The notes under the pieces are model-generated. The model was given only the letters and a program-made list of their open reading frames with translations, was not told where the DNA came from and did not search any database. A stretch of DNA of 14,341 nt from JANRKT01 sp033763355 (GTDB lineage: Bacteria > Bacteroidota > Bacteroidia > Chitinophagales > Chitinophagaceae), in assembly GCA_033763355.1 (NCBI GenBank), contig JANRKT010000151.1, forward strand, positions 1-14,341, given 5' to 3'. Shown piece after piece: positions 14,016 through 14,341 of this stretch. Each line of letters begins with the position of its first letter. The stretch's first letter is position 1. The position numbers and the translations under genes are program-made.

Positions 14016-14127
14016 CAGATGAGGATATGTCGGAATATAATTGCTGCTTTTAAATTATAAATTTTTAAAAAGCGCAGGAAATCAGTAATACCACTGTGAA
14101 ATTAACATCAGAATAAATCTCATCCCC

Positions 14128-14341
14128 CTACTCCGCCATCATCTCCTTCACCGCTTCCACAATCTCTTCTGCATTGGGTTTGCTGAAATAATCTCCGTCG
14201 CTGCCGTAGGCGGGGCGGTGGGCTTTGCCGGTAATGGTACGCGGGGCAACATCCAGTAATTTATAGCCGCCCTGCTCTTCCATTACTTTGTTGAACATGT
14301 AAGCAGCGGCGCCACCGGGCACATCTTCATCAACAAATACA
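14128..14341 (-). CDS. TPP-dependent 2-oxoacid dehydrogenase E1, C-terminal end (partial)
   Basis: The last 71 residues of a protein whose start lies beyond the window. The segment VFVDEDVPGGAAAYMFNKVM, then KAHRPAYGSDGDYFSKPNAE and EIVEAVKEMMAE, matches the transketolase C-terminal domain of E1 beta-type subunits. In Bacteroidota the alpha and beta parts are often fused in one polypeptide. Such enzymes decarboxylate pyruvate or branched-chain 2-oxoacids and pass the acyl group to the E2 lipoyl protein. The substrate cannot be told from this part. It marks the return to core metabolism beyond the island. Confidence 0.8.
   Translation of the reverse strand, partial: VFVDEDVPGGAAAYMFNKVMEEQGGYKLLDVAPRTITGKAHRPAYGSDGDYFSKPNAEEIVEAVKEMMAE

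Overview
The window reads as a member of the Bacteroidota, most likely of the Chitinophagaceae type (inferred). The signs are moderate GC content, at least one good TAnnTTTG promoter -7 element, the MGRxFExRK form of YebC, a DUF4143 ATPase, a DCC-family thiol oxidoreductase, Bacteroidota-style RHS proteins, and a fused-type TPP-dependent dehydrogenase E1 at the right edge. No rRNA, tRNA or CRISPR array was seen.

Positions 1-4393 are on the minus strand. They hold the 5' two thirds of a GT9 heptosyltransferase-like gene (cut by the window edge), an MFS transporter, a DedA protein with an N-terminal CarboxypepD_reg-like domain, and a dicarboxylate/glutamate:cation symporter. DedA and MFS are nearly contiguous and look co-transcribed. 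Positions 4593-8628 are on the plus strand. They hold an APC amino-acid permease with a clear terminator, then a DUF4143 AAA ATPase behind two matching 37-bp palindromes, then YebC, then a VapBC-type toxin-antitoxin pair whose PIN toxin is broken by an in-frame TAG. A terminator-like hairpin and a DCC-family (DUF393) oxidoreductase follow, up to 9488.

Positions 9569-13912 are an accessory island, all on the minus strand, built from pieces of RHS polymorphic-toxin loci. Read in the minus direction it contains: a REP-associated tyrosine transposase (RAYT); a REP-like hairpin starting right after its stop; a 53-codon C-terminal remnant of a possible toxin; a secreted candidate immunity protein; an 88-bp palindromic repeat; the C-terminal part of an RHS protein with a variable toxin-like tail; a lipoprotein-like candidate immunity protein; a REP-like half arm; a 49-codon scrap of RHS core; and a second copy of the 88-bp repeat. 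Each RHS-type piece starts or ends at a palindrome, which suggests that repeat- or RAYT-associated events shuffled the array.

The window ends in the C-terminus of an E1 dehydrogenase. The points most worth following are the palindrome-bounded RHS mosaic, the uncharacterised toxin/immunity pair at 9839-10960, the dead VapC beside an intact antitoxin, the paired operators of the DUF4143 ATPase, and the DedA fusion.
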